In this document: positions 41,351-53,589 of the stretch, piece after piece
Layout: every line of letters begins with the position of its first letter
How positions within the stretch are numbered: position 1 is the first letter of the stretch
Origin: Bryum argenteum
Taxonomy: Eukaryota > Streptophyta > Bryopsida > Bryales > Bryaceae
Direction of reading: 5' to 3'
NCBI GenBank assembly: GCA_037043015.1
Contig: CM073326.1
Coordinates: forward strand, 10,300,345-10,364,344
DNA: 64,000 bases
Translations under genes and position numbers: made by a program
The notes under the pieces: model-generated
What the model was told of the DNA's origin: nothing
Databases searched by the model: none
Seen by the model: the letters and a program-made list of their open reading frames with translations, nothing else

Positions 41351-42628
41351 ATGGAGCTCCGGGCGCTCCGGAGGCAAGCCCTAGCTGCCGCCACCCCACT
41401 GCCTCGCCATCGCTGCGCCCAAGCTTGTAGAGTTGTGGCCCTGTGTATCTTCGCCTACCTCGCGACCAGCACCAACGCGCATACCTCCCTACGGCACGAA
41501 ACACTTGAAGAAAAGGACGCCAAAGAACGAACCACGGAAGCAGTCGCCATCCTTTTACGACCCGCGCGTGACCTGAGCTTAGCAGTGTTATATGACACTT
41601 CACGAGCCACTCAACATTCCGCTCAACGCAGCTGTTACCAGGACTCACACAAACTCCCAAAGCGCAGAAGAAGATACAAGCGACAACGTCCGCTCCTCAC
41701 AAGAACATGGCAGCAATTGACAAAACATGGCGGGGCAACACAGCGCAGACCTACCACCGAGGCACGGCCATCTCTCCAAGTGATACCCTCATCTTTCTAC
41801 TCCTTGTTCTCTTTTCAGTCCCTTAGTTGTGTAACAGAATGCAACCTCAACAACACACCTCCCACACACAGAGCACGCAACAACCACACACCACCATACA
41901 CAATCATTTTCTCATCATGCACGCAAACGCACAAAGAGATACGCATCCATTTATATTTTTCAACTTCACACAACCACCAAAGGATGCCCAGCGAACTAAT
42001 CAGATCTACAGTTTTCCTCAACTACAACCAACGCACAAAACCCAAGCTTAATGTTGACCCTCTGACTCTCACCTATCTAAAGCACACTTCACGCAAACCA
42101 CTACACCTACATCACAACACTCTCAACACCTTCCACTATGGACAACCTCAAACACATCCCTGGCCACCAAAACCAGCCTCCATCCCATCGCACCAAGATA
42201 CGTTCACTTCATTTACACCACACCACGTACAACACTCTCAAGCCGAACTCCTCTGCACAAAAAACTCATCGCACCCCTGCAACCAACACACAAACTCTCT
42301 AAGAATTTACCACCACCGTTCAAAAACCCTCAATCACCGCTTACTAGCTCCTGTGATAGCTCTAGCTCACCACCCCAACCCGACCGTTGAACCAGAACCC
42401 CGCAACACCGCTTACAGGCACGCCCTACAAACCAGGCCACAAGCTACACCTTCCCAGCTCACCTACACACGTCACCCACACTGGCAAAATAGCACCGACC
42501 TGCTCCCAGCTGAACTCAAAAAAATTCAAACATTCAAAAGCGCACCAGCACTCCAAGCTATTTCCGCTCCACCACTCCTCCGGCATCCGAAACAGCTTGC
42601 CCACCACCTCAAACCGCATAAATCATAG
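41351..42628 (+). CDS. LINE upstream open frame (ORF0-like)
   Basis: An open frame of 425 codons runs from the ATG at 41351 and stops 60 bp before the ORF1 ATG. It is also open upstream to an ATG at 41219 that straddles the target duplication. Residues 30-42 (VVALCIFAYLATS) are hydrophobic and followed by TNAHTS, giving a signal-peptide-like start. The rest is rich in His, Thr, Pro, Ser and Asn without recognisable domains. The frame may be a by-product of the G-poor C/A-rich strand, where stop codons are rare. I describe it because its length and position are consistent with a leader protein like the ORF0 reported in some retroelements, but no similarity is seen. Confidence 0.4.
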   Translation: MELRALRRQALAAATPLPRHRCAQACRVVALCIFAYLATSTNAHTSLRHETLEEKDAKERTTEAVAILLRPARDLSLAVLYDTSRATQHSAQRSCYQDSHKLPKRRRRYKRQRPLLTRTWQQLTKHGGATQRRPTTEARPSLQVIPSSFYSLFSFQSLSCVTECNLNNTPPTHRARNNHTPPYTIIFSSCTQTHKEIRIHLYFSTSHNHQRMPSELIRSTVFLNYNQRTKPKLNVDPLTLTYLKHTSRKPLHLHHNTLNTFHYGQPQTHPWPPKPASIPSHQDTFTSFTPHHVQHSQAELLCTKNSSHPCNQHTNSLRIYHHRSKTLNHRLLAPVIALAHHPNPTVEPEPRNTAYRHALQTRPQATPSQLTYTRHPHWQNSTDLLPAELKKIQTFKSAPALQAISAPPLLRHPKQLAHHLKPHKS

Positions 42629-42688
42629 AGATTACAATGGTTAGAATCATTCTATCGCACCCTTCCTCTCCTTTCTCTCCACCACACC

Positions 42689-44713
42689 ATGGCAGAGGCC
42701 TCATCTCCTATAGTTAAAAAACCTCGCACCGGCAAATCTCTTTTCCAGAAATCCTCATCTCCCTCTGCTGGCTCTAGCAAAAGGAAGGGCACAGACGGAA
42801 GTGCACCTGCGGTGTCCGGAGTCGCAGCATCATCGCCAACAGTCGCCCCTGTGAAGATGGACAACCGCCCCGCTCCACTCCAACTGTCGTTGTCGCCGTC
42901 TGCAGTGCCTGCCCAGCCTCCTTCGGAGTCGAAGCGACCCCGCCTGCACCACCAACATGAAGACAGTGAGACGCACAACTCTTCAGCATCACAACGACAC
43001 AGCCAACCTGCCAACTCCCAAAGAGACACGGCCTCCAGCCAATACTTGAGTGCCCCTGTGAGCTCCATCGCTGCGCTCAAGTTGTCTGCGACCACCATGG
43101 ATACGAACTCACCGCATGAGTTCCCACGCGGGACGCCCCCACTGGTAGCTCCACTCCCAGGCAACATCCCCCCCTTAAACTCAGTACTCCTGCCTTCAGA
43201 TTGTATCCAACACCTTTGGCACTCGTTCAGTGTACATGAGTACCTGAACACCCAAGCAAACCTCCCTGAAAGTAGAAACTTAGCACCCGAAGCATTGATA
43301 GAAGGTGTGATGCCAGACGTAGAGATGGTAGAATATCACTCATGTCGTCATGCATTCCCTCATGTAGCACAAAAATTGTATCCATCTTCTAGACTAGATG
43401 GTGTCCCCGGACAATACCTACATCTTACTCAAATACCTCTAGATACAGACATTAATCCATCTACTGGCCTTGCTAGAAGTTATCAGATCATAATCCGTTT
43501 TGACAGGGACTACCACCACATGACAAAACATCAAGTCCAAGAAGCAGCTATGGCACGCTTTGCCATGATGCAGATCCCACTGGCGAGCCGCTTCCGTGAA
43601 CCTGTCAGTGCAATTGTGAACAAGAAGACTCATGGGTGGCTAGGTTTTCTACGCGCAGACTTACTGAATCCCGAGAGAGACGCCATCGCACTGCTACGTG
43701 GCCACCGGGTCTTCACTCTCCAACTGCAAAACTCTGACTTTGTCATTGGCAAAGTGGAAAAAGGATATGAATTCCTTTCCACTGCCAATAATAGGAGGCT
43801 TCAAATCTCTAGCTCCGCCCTGTCCACATACAACTCACGACAATTACAAGCAGATCTTACCAAGATATGCTATACGAATTCGGGCTTTGCAGAAGTGGTA
43901 GGAGTAGCCAAAAAACTCACTAACACTACTACAGCTGAGATTACTGTGACAGGGTTCCTTACCAAGGAGTTCTTCCTCAAAACGCCACCAACACTGCACG
44001 AGTTGCCAACACACATTTCTGAAGCACTTGCCCCAACTGGAGCACCTCGCACCTCTGCCGCGAATGGCCTCAGCACCACCATTCTGGTACGGGGACTCAA
44101 CCAGCTGACCTCTCAAAAGGAGTGTTCGATCGCCCTGCACAAACTGTTAGGACCGCAAAACATCATCAACATCACATTTAACAGAGCACAAGACGACAAA
44201 GAAGGTAGGCACGATGGTATAGCAACCATTCGGTGCCTTAATAGTGCGGTATATACAAGATGGTGCTCAGAGCGTACCGTTCCACTCCTGGGAAAGCTCG
44301 TTGACTTCTCACCGCACTACCGTAGCGCTTCAGGAGCTGCGCCCATCCAACACAAGCCAGCACCGACACGCGAACTCTTGCAAGATGCAATCACGGCTCT
44401 AAGAAACGAAACTCCAAGCGGTCCTTCCCTAGCACAGATAAGAGACACCATTTCAGAAGGCGTCGAAAGTCTCCAACAACGGCTTCACTCACTTAGCACG
44501 GAGGTGAACCAACACACCACATCGATGGTAGAAGCGGCTGCCTTGGCTCAACAGACACAGCATCAACACCTTCTTCATCAACTCACACTTTTGACGGCAG
44601 CTTCGAGCGACTACTCGAAACACATGTCTGGTATCTCCAACGCCCTCTTAGCAGGGCCCCTGCAATTACCTTCCTCTCGCCCCCCCGGATTCCACCAACC
44701 ACCAAACGCATGA
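42689..44713 (+). CDS. LINE ORF1 protein (RNA-binding, gag-like)
   Basis: A 674-aa protein starting in a strong context (CACCATGG). The N-terminus carries basic nuclear-localisation-like clusters (VKKPRTGK, SSKRKG, ESKRPRL) in a Ser/Pro-rich region. The middle (about 200-370) has a globular part ending in GWLGFLRADLLNPERDA. Around residues 460-550 an RRM-like fold is suggested by the beta-strand TTILVRGLN, a helix, then GIATIRCLNSAVYTRW. Residues about 585-660 are heptad-rich (ISEGVESLQQRLHSLSTEV), so a coiled coil is likely. This layout (NLS, RRM, coiled coil) matches ORF1 proteins that coat LINE RNA. The frame has no stop or frameshift. Its stop overlaps the ORF2 start as ATGA, pointing to coupled termination-reinitiation. 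Confidence 0.75.
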   Translation: MAEASSPIVKKPRTGKSLFQKSSSPSAGSSKRKGTDGSAPAVSGVAASSPTVAPVKMDNRPAPLQLSLSPSAVPAQPPSESKRPRLHHQHEDSETHNSSASQRHSQPANSQRDTASSQYLSAPVSSIAALKLSATTMDTNSPHEFPRGTPPLVAPLPGNIPPLNSVLLPSDCIQHLWHSFSVHEYLNTQANLPESRNLAPEALIEGVMPDVEMVEYHSCRHAFPHVAQKLYPSSRLDGVPGQYLHLTQIPLDTDINPSTGLARSYQIIIRFDRDYHHMTKHQVQEAAMARFAMMQIPLASRFREPVSAIVNKKTHGWLGFLRADLLNPERDAIALLRGHRVFTLQLQNSDFVIGKVEKGYEFLSTANNRRLQISSSALSTYNSRQLQADLTKICYTNSGFAEVVGVAKKLTNTTTAEITVTGFLTKEFFLKTPPTLHELPTHISEALAPTGAPRTSAANGLSTTILVRGLNQLTSQKECSIALHKLLGPQNIINITFNRAQDDKEGRHDGIATIRCLNSAVYTRWCSERTVPLLGKLVDFSPHYRSASGAAPIQHKPAPTRELLQDAITALRNETPSGPSLAQIRDTISEGVESLQQRLHSLSTEVNQHTTSMVEAAALAQQTQHQHLLHQLTLLTAASSDYSKHMSGISNALLAGPLQLPSSRPPGFHQPPNA

Positions 44714-45449
44714 TTAGAAACAATCTAAGACTGATTTTGTGCTTTACTGTTCTTATCTGTACCACTCTCCGAGGCGAGACCTCTTATAATGCAACATCTT
44801 TCCCTACTGTACGCATAAACGCCCCTTACCGCACAAACACACAATATCTGTATGCACACCGATTGAACCAAACACCCGCAGCGCATCAACGCAAAATCAC
44901 AGTAAATCTTCACCACTCTCATCGCAAATCGCACCTCAAACAAACAAAACACAAATTTGCGACCCCAACAAACAGGACCAATCACACCCTCACGAACCTC
45001 ACCAACTCACCCGATTCATTTCGGACAGGAGCGCGCGACAAGCGCTGCAACGACAGTGATTACCGCTTGCGCATCACCCAAACCTCCCACTGCCGAGGAG
45101 CTCCCACCATACCCGGAAATAGTCTCCAAACCACCCACCATACCTTCGCACTGTTCCCCTCCTGGCCAGACCCTCACGCTGACGCACAAACGACAACCCA
45201 AAGCATGTATTCACACCGCCTTCTCCTCCGCAAAATCCCAACACCAGCGTCTCCGACAAAGAGCACAGCCGGCGCCTACCCTAATGCAACACCTGTCCTC
45301 CAAGCCAATACCCGGCACCTAAACCCGAGGGCACATACCCTAAAACCCTACCCATACACTCATACGAACCCCAATACTATGGACCACCGTAACACATACC
45401 CATACCCGGCCATAACAAGGATATACCCGGACAGGTCATACCCAGGAAA

Positions 45450-45990
45450 AAACCCCCCCGGGAGCGCCTTTATGACTTCCGAGGGCATGAACTGGAGTAC
45501 CAACGGCCGGGAAGGTAAGCGTGAGGCTCACTGTGGAGATTTTGCCGCTGGAGATGGCACGGCCTGGGTGAAGCGCGCTGTAAGGGACGGGCTGGGGCGC
45601 GACCACAGTCGCGTTGGGCAATCGCACGCGATTACGGAGGATAAGGGGAGCGCCACGAAGCAGCCCGTAATACCCCAAGGGGCCGCACACCACACCACAC
45701 CAAGCTGCAGCCCAGAGATAAAATCTCAAAAGAAAGAAGCTTTCGGCCGCGACTTTCCACTGCCGCCATGGGTCGAGCTCCAAGCAAGTGTTGCTTCCCA
45801 AGCCCTCGCCACCCACGTCGCACCTGGAAGACGAGCATGGCTGTCACGAAACCCGCTCTGCCTAGGTGCACCGCTCCGACTTCCATATGCACCACCTCTA
45901 CCATATGCGGCACCAAATCCACTCGTCACTACCGGCGCCTTTCCGACGTCGCCTCGACTCATGTGGAGCACACTGCCCCGACACGCTCTT
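45450..45990. other. G-rich island inside the G-poor LINE ORF2
   Basis: The LINE sense strand is strongly depleted of G, but this stretch (for example GGGACGGGCTGGGGCGCGAC near 45588) abruptly reverses that and includes many CG dinucleotides. The reading frame stays open through it. It may be captured foreign DNA or a differently constrained module. The translated product is not recognised. Confidence 0.55.
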
Positions 45991-47365
45991 TGCCCATCTT
46001 CCGATGGCCCCAGCCCGCCTTCACCACCTACCGAGAAGACCGCACTCTACTCCGCATGCCTGCGCACCAACAACACCCGCCATCAACGTAAACCAACCCA
46101 CTGCTGCTCATTTCGGTACACATCTCCCTCACCTTTTCTCTTTAATCATGAACAGACTTTATCACCGTTGCTTCTCACTCACACTTTCTCATTCTACACA
46201 CTACACAATCTTGTAGAATCTCCATATGTCGCACATCAATTCCAATTTCCTTCCCAACTCGCACCATTGCTTACCACTCACTTTTTCCCATTTTACACAC
46301 TAAACAAATTTGTAGAATTAGTTTATCACTTCCGCACTCTCCACACATCTCTCATACCTACACCACACTCACTCTCACTTCATTACTACTGCCCTGAGTC
46401 CTTTGATGTACACAACTATCCACCTTGGGTAGTCTTCTCCCACACATTACCACCAGACACTATATGCTACGCATCTCACACACTCACAAACCACACTACT
46501 TACATCATTCTTTCCCAAACTCCATACACACTAATCCAATTTATGCACAATCTTCAACACAATCTTGCACACATAGCATTTCCTTACATACACCCATCAC
46601 TCACACAACCCCCAAATCGATACATTTCGCATTTTTACCTTACAACTCTGCATATTTACACCTCTAAAAACTATCTCCCTCCACAAACCCACAGTAGCAC
46701 ACATAGACACTCCTTCCACACATACACTTATAAACATTCCACTCACTATTCTACACACAACATACACTATAACTTGAAAATCGCATCTACCTTACATTAC
46801 AATGTTACCATTCTAACAAAGCTTCTGAGTTGCACACATAACTCACAATTGCTCCTCCAGCCATCTGCTACACTTTCATCTTTTCATCCAGAGCTTGCTC
46901 CCTCCAACACACTACTCACTACTCATTATACCGAATACATATTTTTATTACTACAAGGTGATTACCAACCACATCTCACTAAAGCAACCCTGATATACAA
47001 AATCAATAGAAAAATCAAACCTTTCCATAAGGCTTGGCTTAGCATTCCGCTCTTCTTGCCACACAAAAGCTGCATACCAAAACACCCACGCGTTGCCTCG
47101 AAGTATCGAGAGGATGTACCCCAACCTCCTGCCCAGGCACATGTGCCCACAATCACACTGCTATGCGTGCACTCCTTGTTCCCATATCCTCACGGTGCCA
47201 CATTTCTCAAACTTTATTGCCAGTTTGCCTCATTCACACCCTTCTTATACAAAATAAAGCAATCACATAAACTGCAGCTCCTTGATGAAAGGCCTCAAAG
47301 GCACGGTCATAAGGCTCCCATCACATCAATTCGCCCATGTCACATCACAACTCTTGCCGCCATCA

Positions 47366-47600
47366 ATAACATAGACTTTAATGCCAAAATTCAAAATAAT
47401 GATTACAACCACTATCACAATAACCAAAACATAGACTTTAATGTCAAAATCCAAAATACTGATTACAACCATTATTACAATAATCAATACATAGTCTTTA
47501 AACATCTAAATACCAAGATCCAAAATACTTATTATAATCATTACTACAATAATAGAAACATAGACATTAATCATTTTAACGCCAAAACTCAAAATAACAT
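47366..47600 (+). repeat. About 66-81 bp tandem repeats coding Asn/Tyr-rich units in ORF2
   Basis: Four imperfect units encode variants of NIDFNAKIQNNDYNHYHNNQ: the first two follow closely, the third and fourth carry small in-frame insertions. All length changes keep the frame, which suggests the N-terminal part of ORF2 was translated while the array grew. Confidence 0.75.
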
Positions 47601-48149
47601 ACACCCATACAAGATATACTCTCAACAAATACTCCCCTACAAACCACCTTTTCTAGCACTACAAACCACAATCATTTCTCCCGCATCTACTAATAATAGA
47701 GTGTATGTTCAACCTACCCATATATTAATCCCTACACTTAGATATAACATACCCAAAACACACCATTCCCATCAAACAACACAATTCCAATATACACACT
47801 TTTATAGACACAAAAACACTCCAAAATCTATTCTGGACGGATCAAATAAATTTTATACTCATTCTCAAAATTATCTAGTATCCCTAACCTTTCAAGTATT
47901 ATTCTCACACACACCTAGACATAATCCGTCTCTACCCCACTTATTTCAAAACACACCACAATTGATTACACCCATAATCACAACATCACATCACTCAATT
48001 ATAAAACATATTCCAACCATCATTACACAATACACCTATGATATGACTTCCCTAGTGAACTTCACATTGATCACACCAACTCAAAAAAATAAAAACCAAA
48101 CAAAACCAAACATGTACATAGACTCTTCAAACCTTATTAGCAATAGCAC

Positions 48150-48195
48150 ATACAAAGTGTCCGTTCGTAATGCAAATGTCCATGTGCCCAAAACA
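48150..48195 (-). repeat. Possible short antisense match to the LINE-tail family inside ORF2
   Basis: Minus-strand GGGCACATGGACATTTGC and ATTACGAACGGACAC resemble the 40005-40090 fragment (GGATATTAGC, ATTACGAACAGACAC). The match is about 35 bases and does not break the frame. Confidence 0.35.
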
Positions 48196-48663
48196 AACGA
48201 TTATTGTTATAACAACACAAACCTAGATAGACACATACACACTCCAAAATCTATTGTAGTCGGAACAAATAAATTTTATACTCATTATCGAACCCACCTA
48301 ACAAGTCTTCAAAGGGAGGATCTCAAAACTCCCAAAAACATATACACAAATAGAACGCTCAATGGATTTATCACTACACCCCCTATCATAAATTCCTCCC
48401 CTACTTTGTTTACACCATTCTATATTCATCACAACTCATTCATACTACCTCCAGGCCACCACGGGATAAGAATATCTGCTCGACCTACTCTACACACAAA
48501 GACCCCATACACCTCCACCTCAATAAAAGAATACCCACTCCCCAATTTATATAACACTATATCTATTACACTCACAATCTTCACAAAACTCCACCTTTCC
48601 AAACCAAAAGTACAAATACTCACAGCATACATAGTTCCAAATATTTTATTCTTGCTCAACTGC

Positions 48664-48690
48664 GGAGACATTGAATCAAACCCAGGGCCG
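48664..48690 (+). other. 2A ribosome-skipping motif
   Basis: Codons for GDIESNPGP, preceded by the hydrophobic IVPNILFLLNC, fit the 2A consensus D(V/I)ExNPGP exactly. In 2A peptides the glycyl-prolyl bond is not formed and translation continues, so ORF2 would release an upstream protein of 1,326 residues and start the enzymatic part with Pro1327-Met1328. 2A peptides are known from picornaviruses and some LINEs (trypanosome L1Tc, sea urchin elements). Confidence 0.9.
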
Positions 48691-49335
48691 ATGCCCAATG
48701 TCTTACACTCCCATCCAACAAAACACCGCCGACATAGCCGGACTTACTTCATCCCAAGCACCATAATGTTATATCCCGAATACAAACATTTAGCAACTAC
48801 ATTCTCTTCCATTATACAAACTACACACCCGAACCACCCCACAAGTACAATCTCATACCCATGTCTAACAAGATACGTACACAACCATTTACAATCTCCT
48901 CCCCCAAACCTATTGTATGCTCTCATTACCACCATTGGACCGCAATTACAATTATGTGAACAACACATGACATTTAACCCTAACCCATACTGGACAACGT
49001 CACTACTTAACAAACTCTCTCGACTACCAAATCTACCATCTAGACACCTAAATAATCCTCATCCATACACAAACTTCATAGACACACACCAACACATCAT
49101 AAACCCCTCAAAAACCATTCACGCAGAATTATACAAACACATATTAGATCCCACCATTCCTACCACCCTCGAAACACTACAAACCACATTCCCATACTTA
49201 CCCAAAGCATTACTACTCGAAGCATTACGATGCAACGAACAACTCCCAGAATACTCGCACCCGCCCCCGATACCACCCATTCAACCCATTCTACCACAAC
49301 CTCAGTTTACAACTCAACTAAACACAGAATTAACC

Positions 49336-50090
49336 ACTTGGAATGCAAGTTCATTAAACACGGCTCTTCCAAACCTCCACAAACTCATACTCAACTTCCC
49401 TGCAATCATTACCATACAAGAAACAAAACTCACCGCCAACAAATCCACAAAATACATTCAACGCGTGCTCCCACAATACAAATTGATTTTCAATAACACA
49501 CATGCACTAACTCGATGCATACAACAGCGAATGCCATACACCCCCGCTAGAGGAGGCCTTCTCACCCTCATACATCAAAATTATGCCTCTCCAGGAAACA
49601 TTACCAAAATCCCTACTCCGGCTAATATCTCCCCTTACCTCCAAATTATTCATATTGAAAACAAACCCCTCACTCCATGGTTACTTATTCACCTATATAT
49701 GCCATCTCACCCATCTGACATAGATTTAATCCCCCTCATTCAACAAACAATCACTACTCACATACAAACACATCCAAGCCACACCCAAATTTTATGTGGA
49801 GATTTTAACAGAGACATAGCCCTCATTGGTAGACAAAAACACACACCAACACACACCGCAAGAAGAAGACATTCAATGGCGTGCATTCACCGATAGTCTT
49901 AATCTCACCTACATTCCCACAAATAGCTCATTCTCTAGACAAGGCGGACATAACTATACCGAAACCAGCCTTATCGACGGTTACTACATAAACTCCACAA
50001 TTCACCAATCTTTCACATCCACAACCAACCACAATCTAAACCTCAACTCAGATCACTCACCAATAACTCTACATGTCCCACAACAACTAC
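49336..50090 (+). other. AP-endonuclease domain of LINE ORF2
   Basis: The order TTWNASSLN, IQETKL, the glycine-containing RGGLLTLIH, LCGDFNR and NLNSDHSPI is that of the exonuclease-endonuclease-phosphatase fold which nicks target DNA. The asparagine, glutamate, GDFN aspartate and final SDH are all present. A frameshift falls after the GDFN motif. Confidence 0.85.
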
Positions 50091-51004
50091 TTATCTCACG
50101 ACCTCCACCAATATCTGCTACAAAACCTCCGCGAATTCTCAACCCCATCCCCCAAACCAACTTGAACACATTCACCATCACATTTTTTGAACACAACGCA
50201 CTCTCTATAAATGACCTTACAACCACACTACAACAAGATCAAATAACCCCTAGAGAATGGACCAATGCTTGTACACAATTAGACCACCTCGTGACCAAAA
50301 TCACAGAAACATTACTAGCCACATGTACAGCCCCTCCCATCCCTACCCTCACCACACAAACCAATCTTCAAGGTGGCTTCCTTCCACGAAAATCACAGAA
50401 AAAATGGAAAAACCACCTTTCTACATATCATCTACTCCGCAAAACAATCTACATTGCTAACAACAAAGACAATTGGAGAACACACCCAATATTACAAGCT
50501 ATTCAACAACACAAACACACAATCATACCACCACCCCCGGAAAATGACGAGACTAAGCAAGAATGGCTTAAAACATTAGCAGACTCAGCTAAAACCGCAA
50601 ACAAAAAAGCACGTGCTATCACCACAAAATACACTCGCCAATCCATCAAAAAAGCCATCACCAAATATAGACAACTCTATAATACCAGCCCCCAAAAAAT
50701 AAACAATCGTGTTTTCAAAAACCTAGATATACCACCACTTGACTGCATTACCACTCACAACAACGAAATTCTCACTAGCCCAGAAGATATAGCCCAAGAA
50801 ATATTTCTCCAACAATCAACCACTAATCGCCCAACCATTCCAACATGCTATTTTCAACCAGAACATCTTCAAAACTGTACATGTGCAGTACGCCAATACC
50901 CATGGCACGAATTAGATGGCTTCACACTTGAAAAAAGAGGTACCCCGGAAATTCCCATACATACATACTATAATCGAGAAATCTTCAACATCTGCCTAAA
51001 AAAT

Positions 51005-51870
51005 CTCTCACAAAATAAAGCCCCCGGACCAGATAAGATTCCTAACTCCATCTTAAAAAATATGTCGGATTCATTTCACAAACTGCTATACCTCTTCTTC
51101 TCCCACTGCTAAAAGCAAAAACAAATACCCGCATCATGGAAAACAAGTCTCACTATACTACTATACAAAAAGGGCGACCCCTCGCTTCTTCCCAATCATA
51201 GACCCATTGCCTTAGCCAACACAATATATAAACTTTTCACCAGCACGCTTACATTCATTTTATCAGCATATGGAGAACATCACCAAATACTTCACGATAG
51301 CCAAGAAGGCTTCCGCGCTGAAAGAAGCACATCAAGACAAATCCAACTTATCACCGCTGCTCTTGAAGATGCTAGAATCACAAACCAAGACATCTATATT
51401 ATGTATATAGATTTCAAAAATGCCTTTGGATCATTAGATCACGCTCGACTCTTAGCAATAATGAAAGACCTTGGATATCCAGACGATGCTGTTACACTAA
51501 TTGGAAACATCTACTCTCATTCCACCACCACATATACCGGAGAACACTTTGGACAAACAAAACCTATACCAATACAACGCGGCACCATACAAGGCGACAC
51601 ACTAAGTCCATATCTCTTTATCATATTCTTAGAACCCCTCCTCAGATGGTTACAACGAGGAAACTATGGATACAAATTTGGCACATCAAACACAACCATT
51701 AATTCCGCTGCATATGCTGATGACTTAGCCGCCCTCACTGCTACCCTCCAAGCACTACAAAAACAAATGAACAAAATAGAAAAATTCAGTGACTGGACAG
51801 GTCTAGATGTCGGCACACAAAAATGTGCAGTTACAGGGTGCCCAAACAAATCAAAACTCACACCAACTGC
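51005..51870 (+). other. Reverse transcriptase domain of LINE ORF2
   Basis: It includes NKAPGPDKIPNSIL, KKGDPSLLPNHRPIALANT, EGFRAERSTSRQIQ, YIDFKNAFGSLDH (first catalytic Asp at 51410-51412), RGTIQGDTLSPYLF and AYADDLAAL (YADD at 51713-51724). The in-frame TAA at 51110-51112 lies between the first two motifs. Confidence 0.92.
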
Positions 51871-53589
51871 CTTCAAAGTCCTCCTTCAAACAGAAAACAT
51901 CAATTACAAAAATGAAACATTACCAACACTACACCAAAATGAAGCTTATCCCTACCTTGGCATTCAAGTGGTACCAACACTAAAATGGAAACTCCAAACA
52001 CACCTCACCACTAAAAAACTTACTGAACAATGTCAAAAACTTGTTAACTGCCCAGCCACAATCAAACAAAAAATTAACATGGTGGATACAGTAATATGTG
52101 CCGGCATTGCATACAGCTTCTATGCAGTACCCTATTCATTACCAATGATCAAAAAACTAGATAAAAAAATATCCAGCACTCAAAAAACAATATGTGGTCT
52201 CCCTAAATGTACGGCAAATGTTATAGCACAACTACCACACGAAGATTTTGGTCTTGAAGCATTTTCCCTTAAAAATGCTTACCTGAGATGCATTGGAGAC
52301 CAACTACTCAACGCACTAAACGATAAAGGCAAACTTGGCCCAATTTACCAAGGCCTCACCCAACACATTTTAGCCAAATATGGTGGATCCAAAGATATTC
52401 CTCGAATAAAATACCAAGACTGCATCCACTCCCCTATCACCAGAACACTCTTTTTACTCAAAGAAGCCGGCGGAATACACCTAAAAAGCACACTTGACAA
52501 CTTTCAACTTGAAGCCACTGAAACACACTGGATGACCCAATCATCAAACCTCTTACCCCACCTTGATCCCAAACTTTCCCTCAAACTATTGAACAAACTG
52601 CTAACTCACAAAATATACAAAATCACACATCTTACACTCCCAAATGGAACCACTCTAATGTCACCCATCGATTTCAAAACATATTATAAATACCCCACAA
52701 AACTAGAAAGAAGTGCCTTAAATCTAGCACAACAACTCTTTTGCCAAAATAATTGCACTCCCGGATGCTCACATCCGTGCCATGCGCACACACCATCTCA
52801 CCGGTTACGTAATGAATACATCACACACAATCATGTAATCACCTCTCCTACTCCCCCACCTCCATTACAACCAACTCTCCCACCAACAACAACAATACCC
52901 CCCCCAAAACAAATCATCAATGACCCAATTAACTTCCCCATACACCGCATATCTGCACACAAATTAGTTACTAAAACAGATAAATACAAAATCACACATT
53001 CCTCCAACGTATACACATGCCATTGGGAAATAAATAACCAACCTCCATACCACACTTGGCTATCACCTAAAAAACTCTTCCCACCAAATTACCCGGCCGC
53101 CATCAGACACAATCTTAACCTTTTATCCGATTACTACACCCAACAAAAACATGCACTTTATAAGCACATCATCAACACTTGTTTTACAACACCACAATTA
53201 AAGGACACACAATTCATCCCGCCTCCAACAAACATACCTCTTACACAAATCCATCTCGAAGACTGCAACCCTGACAAGGACATACTCACAAACTCTCCCA
53301 CCATACAAATCCTAAATGAAACAGCACACTTATTTGATAGTACCGGCCATTCCCTTCTCACCATTCCCACATCAAGACTCACATGGTTATGGAAACAATA
53401 TCACTCATGCCTCAACATCAACCATGGTTTAACCCCCCCCCCCCACGCAATCATTTGAAACTGAAATTATTCTGCTATACAAACGCTACAATCACACTAT
53501 CTCCAAACGCAATCCCAAAACAACACCGCACCCCACGCTCCCTACTGCCATAATTGACACACTTATCACATTCTTCCAAATTACACACA

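Noticed and set aside
42652..43251. Minus-strand frame of 199 codons opposite LINE ORF1
   Set aside because: It is antisense to a clear coding region, without recognisable domains. The G-rich antisense strand explains the lack of stops.
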